From contig CAJNYU010004051.1 in NCBI GenBank assembly GCA_905331475.1, forward strand, positions 354,160-418,159: DNA of 64,000 nt, read 5' to 3'. The notes below the pieces were generated by a model, which was not told where the DNA came from, did not search any database, and was given only the letters and a program-made list of their open reading frames with translations. Positions 61,756 through 64,000 of this stretch are shown here, in pieces. Made by a program: the position numbers and the translations under genes. The number at the start of each line of letters is the position of its first letter. Position 1 is the stretch's first letter. This stretch comes from Rotaria socialis (Eukaryota; Rotifera; Eurotatoria; Philodinida; Philodinidae).

Positions 61756-63300
61756 AAAGAAGGTATTCTAGGAAACTCAAAATAGGTTTCCGATAGCAAC
61801 AAAATCGGAAACCCTTAAAGGGTTTCCGAGATTTCATTCGGCCCGTTCTGTATCGAGAATCAGCAAATCGCTATAGCCCGGGCCGATCGTTACGCCCACC
61901 GGAAGTTGCAGAAACCGACAGGAAAAGCACATGAAGATTACGGTACCCTCTAGGGAAACACAGGACATCGCTAGAACACGGAAGCAGTATCCCACCCGTA
62001 AACTCTTCCAAGTATTTTCTCATCATTTCTGGTGCATCTTGCCGAAAAACACAGCAAGTTGGTCGGAACTGATCAGAAAAAATCTAGAGAGTGTACGGCT
62101 GGGACACTGCTACCATGTTACAATGATATCATCTATTTTCCGACAGGACAGTGTCTTTCAGGCATCTTTCCTGTCAGTATCTCCAGGATCTGGTGGATAG
62201 AACGATCGACATGTGATGTTGGATCTAAAAAGAAATAAAATATTTCATTACATTTTAACTTTTAAAACTGAACTCACCACTCTTACTTGCTCATCTAACA
62301 ATTGATCTAAACTGAAGCAAAACAAACAAGTAGTCGTCGCCACTTCGACTCACTTAACGCACGACTGCACAATGCAGACACATTTTCTGTGGATACGGAT
62401 ATCGATAGGGCTGTTCTATTAATTCTGTCCCTCAATAGCGATGGAAATTTCTCTCGAATTCTAAATCTAAAAGAAACCACACCATCAATGCCTACATCAT
62501 CTTCAATTATTACACTCCTCTGCCGCAAAAAATACTACTAGATTATGAAATAATAATATATAATCAGCCAATCTATACATCAATTCGAGAAAAACATTTC
62601 AATATAAGGATAAAAAAATCTCATTTCCGATCAGTCCAATTTCTGACCGATGGAAGCTTGAATCAAAAAAATGATGACGGATTCCGCTTCCTGGACCTCG
62701 GTGGGCTATTTCAAACCTTCATCAAAATGGAGAACAGAGTTGAAATAAAATGTCTAACTTTGTAGTCTGTGTAATTTGGATCTCCCAATGTTGATCGCAG
62801 AAAATGCCGTTCTGAGATCTTTTGAACTTGGACCATGTTCTATTTCTGAAATATTGAACATTTTTAGAAGTATGAAAACCCTTCTCAAATTGAAAAACAC
62901 TCGGAAACCAATTTTGGTTTTCCATAATACTTTTTTGGCATTCAGTAGACTCGGAAACCGAAAGGGCTTGCGAATGCTGGCTTCGGAAACCGAAAAGGTA
63001 TTGTCGCATACCCATTCAGATGCCAACTCAGTTTTTCTGGCCATATCAGTTTCCTAGAAAACCCTAAGAGTTTCTGAGAATACGGTTTGGTTTCCGACAG
63101 TGGGAAAAGGTTTTGTAAAATACCTTAAGGGCATTGAAACCGGTATTGTAGGAAACCCTAGGGTTTCCGAGACCTCAGAAACCGAAAAGGTATTTTTGAA
63201 AACGCTTCGAGTCCTCGCAAACTCTCTCGGACACCTGAAAGGGCTTCCGAACCGGTTTGGGTTTTCTAGGAAACGGTTTTTGTTTAGAGAGTATGTAAAT
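61756..63300. repeat. TTTCCG/CGGAAA dispersed repeat region
   Basis: A zone dense in GGTTTCCGA, CGGAAACC and AAACCGAAAAGG motifs in both orientations, strongest at 61785-61830 and 62940-63290 (for example AACCCTTAAAGGGTTTCC and AACCCTAGGGTTTCCGAG, both palindromic). It shares units such as CGGAAGCAGTAT (about 61979) with the foldback at 49235-49512. Several overlapping open frames on both strands here are by-products of the repeats. One plus-strand frame at about 62312-62538 (containing DTFSVDTDIDRAVLLILS) reads like protein but is unrecognised and lacks a start. Confidence 0.6.
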
Positions 63301-63324
63301 ACACTAATGATGTCGCTTTCTGTT

Positions 63325-63500
63325 TTACTCAAGATCTTGTGAGAAGATAATAGTAAACGATATCTTTTCCATGATCTTGCCAAGATCTTAGGTACAGATT
63401 TATCTGATACTACCAACATATGTACATTCAAGTTATCTTTTTAAGATCTTGATAGGATGTTACCTACCGATCCCAAGATTTCCAGATCTTGCTTACAAGA
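63325..63500. repeat. Cluster of AAGATCTTG palindromes
   Basis: AAGATCTTG or close variants occur about six times in 175 bases (near 63332, 63372, 63382, 63443 and 63474). No coding frame explains the spacing. Confidence 0.6.
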
Positions 63501-64000
63501 TGTTTCACTCGGGCAATCTATTGTCATTCTATAAGTAGCTTCTTCTCAGAGAGACAAGAACAACTATTAAAACTTAAAATCTGTGCTTTTATATCTTGAT
63601 GAATTACTTTCTAATCATACCAAAATACCGGAACATTAGCACGTAGGTGTCATTATGAATTTCTTCTATCTCTTTTCTATTCGAAAGCATTTCTTAAAAA
63701 GAATTCACCATAGATCAATATGCTTTTTATTAATAGTGTCTTTTTGTTTATTTAGATCGATACAGTTAATGAAATAAGCTCCTCACAAAGATTTTCCCCC
63801 TTCATCCATCGGTATTATTTCGTCGCTTTATGTCAACCACAAAATATGTGAGTATATCGTAGCTTGAACGCATCATTTTTATATACAAGGCAGTGTCTGT
63901 GGATAAGATTCTTCAGATATTCATCTATTCTTTTTAATAAATAACTATTTTTCAGATCAACAATAATAACTAGACAGGGACTTCATTGTCGGGCGTTTTT
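63501..64000. other. Right end, nothing recognised
   Basis: No open frame, RNA gene or repeat that I can support. Confidence 0.5.

Noticed and set aside
62722-63431. Four overlapping frames of 80-125 codons on both strands
   Set aside because: They come from the TTTCCG/CGGAAA repeat units, which keep stops rare in several frames; no domain is present.

Overview
The window looks like nuclear DNA of a bdelloid rotifer. It is strongly A/T-rich. Genes are split by many small GT-AG introns, usually about 50-65 bases, and conserved animal genes sit beside genes of bacterial or fungal character that carry the same small introns (L-rhamnonate dehydratase, PHB-depolymerase-like esterase). A large ADP-ribosyltransferase/TPR protein of a kind greatly expanded in bdelloids is present, and so are short runs of TGTGGG, the telomeric hexamer reported for Adineta. 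No species can be named from the sequence alone.

Layout. 0-29 kb is mostly core, gene-dense animal sequence: a broken tyrosine kinase, a low-complexity orphan, the V-ATPase V0 subunit a, a small zinc-finger-like protein, a UBX-like/DUF4200 coiled-coil (probably ciliary) protein, a decayed SnoaL-like 'pathogen-related' gene, a small inverted-repeat transposon with a 9-bp target duplication, an aminergic-type GPCR, an EFCAB6-like multi-EF-hand protein, a THEM6 hotdog protein, an LRRC43-like LRR protein and a divergent MAP2K. 29-42 kb holds a MOK-like kinase with an inserted foldback and an assembly gap in one intron, L-rhamnonate dehydratase, two non-coding inverted-repeat elements and an ammonium transporter.

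43-64 kb is different. Coding sequence is less A/T-rich and two genes are long and intronless (squalene synthase, ART-TPR). Mobile-element debris is dense: a hAT transposase pseudogene split by a GC-rich foldback, a Penelope-like RT remnant, a Ty3/gypsy RT relic, a dispersed TTTCCG/CGGAAA repeat family, a tRNA-like Pol III unit and opposed TGTGGG-like tracts. A PHB-depolymerase-like secreted esterase and a NAPE-PLD lie among them. This fits a subtelomere-like accessory compartment next to core sequence.

There is no operon logic. Shared themes are cilia (UBX/DUF4200, EFCAB6, LRRC43, MOK), signalling (GPCR, MAP2K, tyrosine kinase remnant), lipid metabolism (THEM6, squalene synthase, NAPE-PLD) and acquired catabolic enzymes. 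Exon boundaries were read by eye from GT/AG sites and frame continuity. All family names rest on motif recognition, not on database searches.
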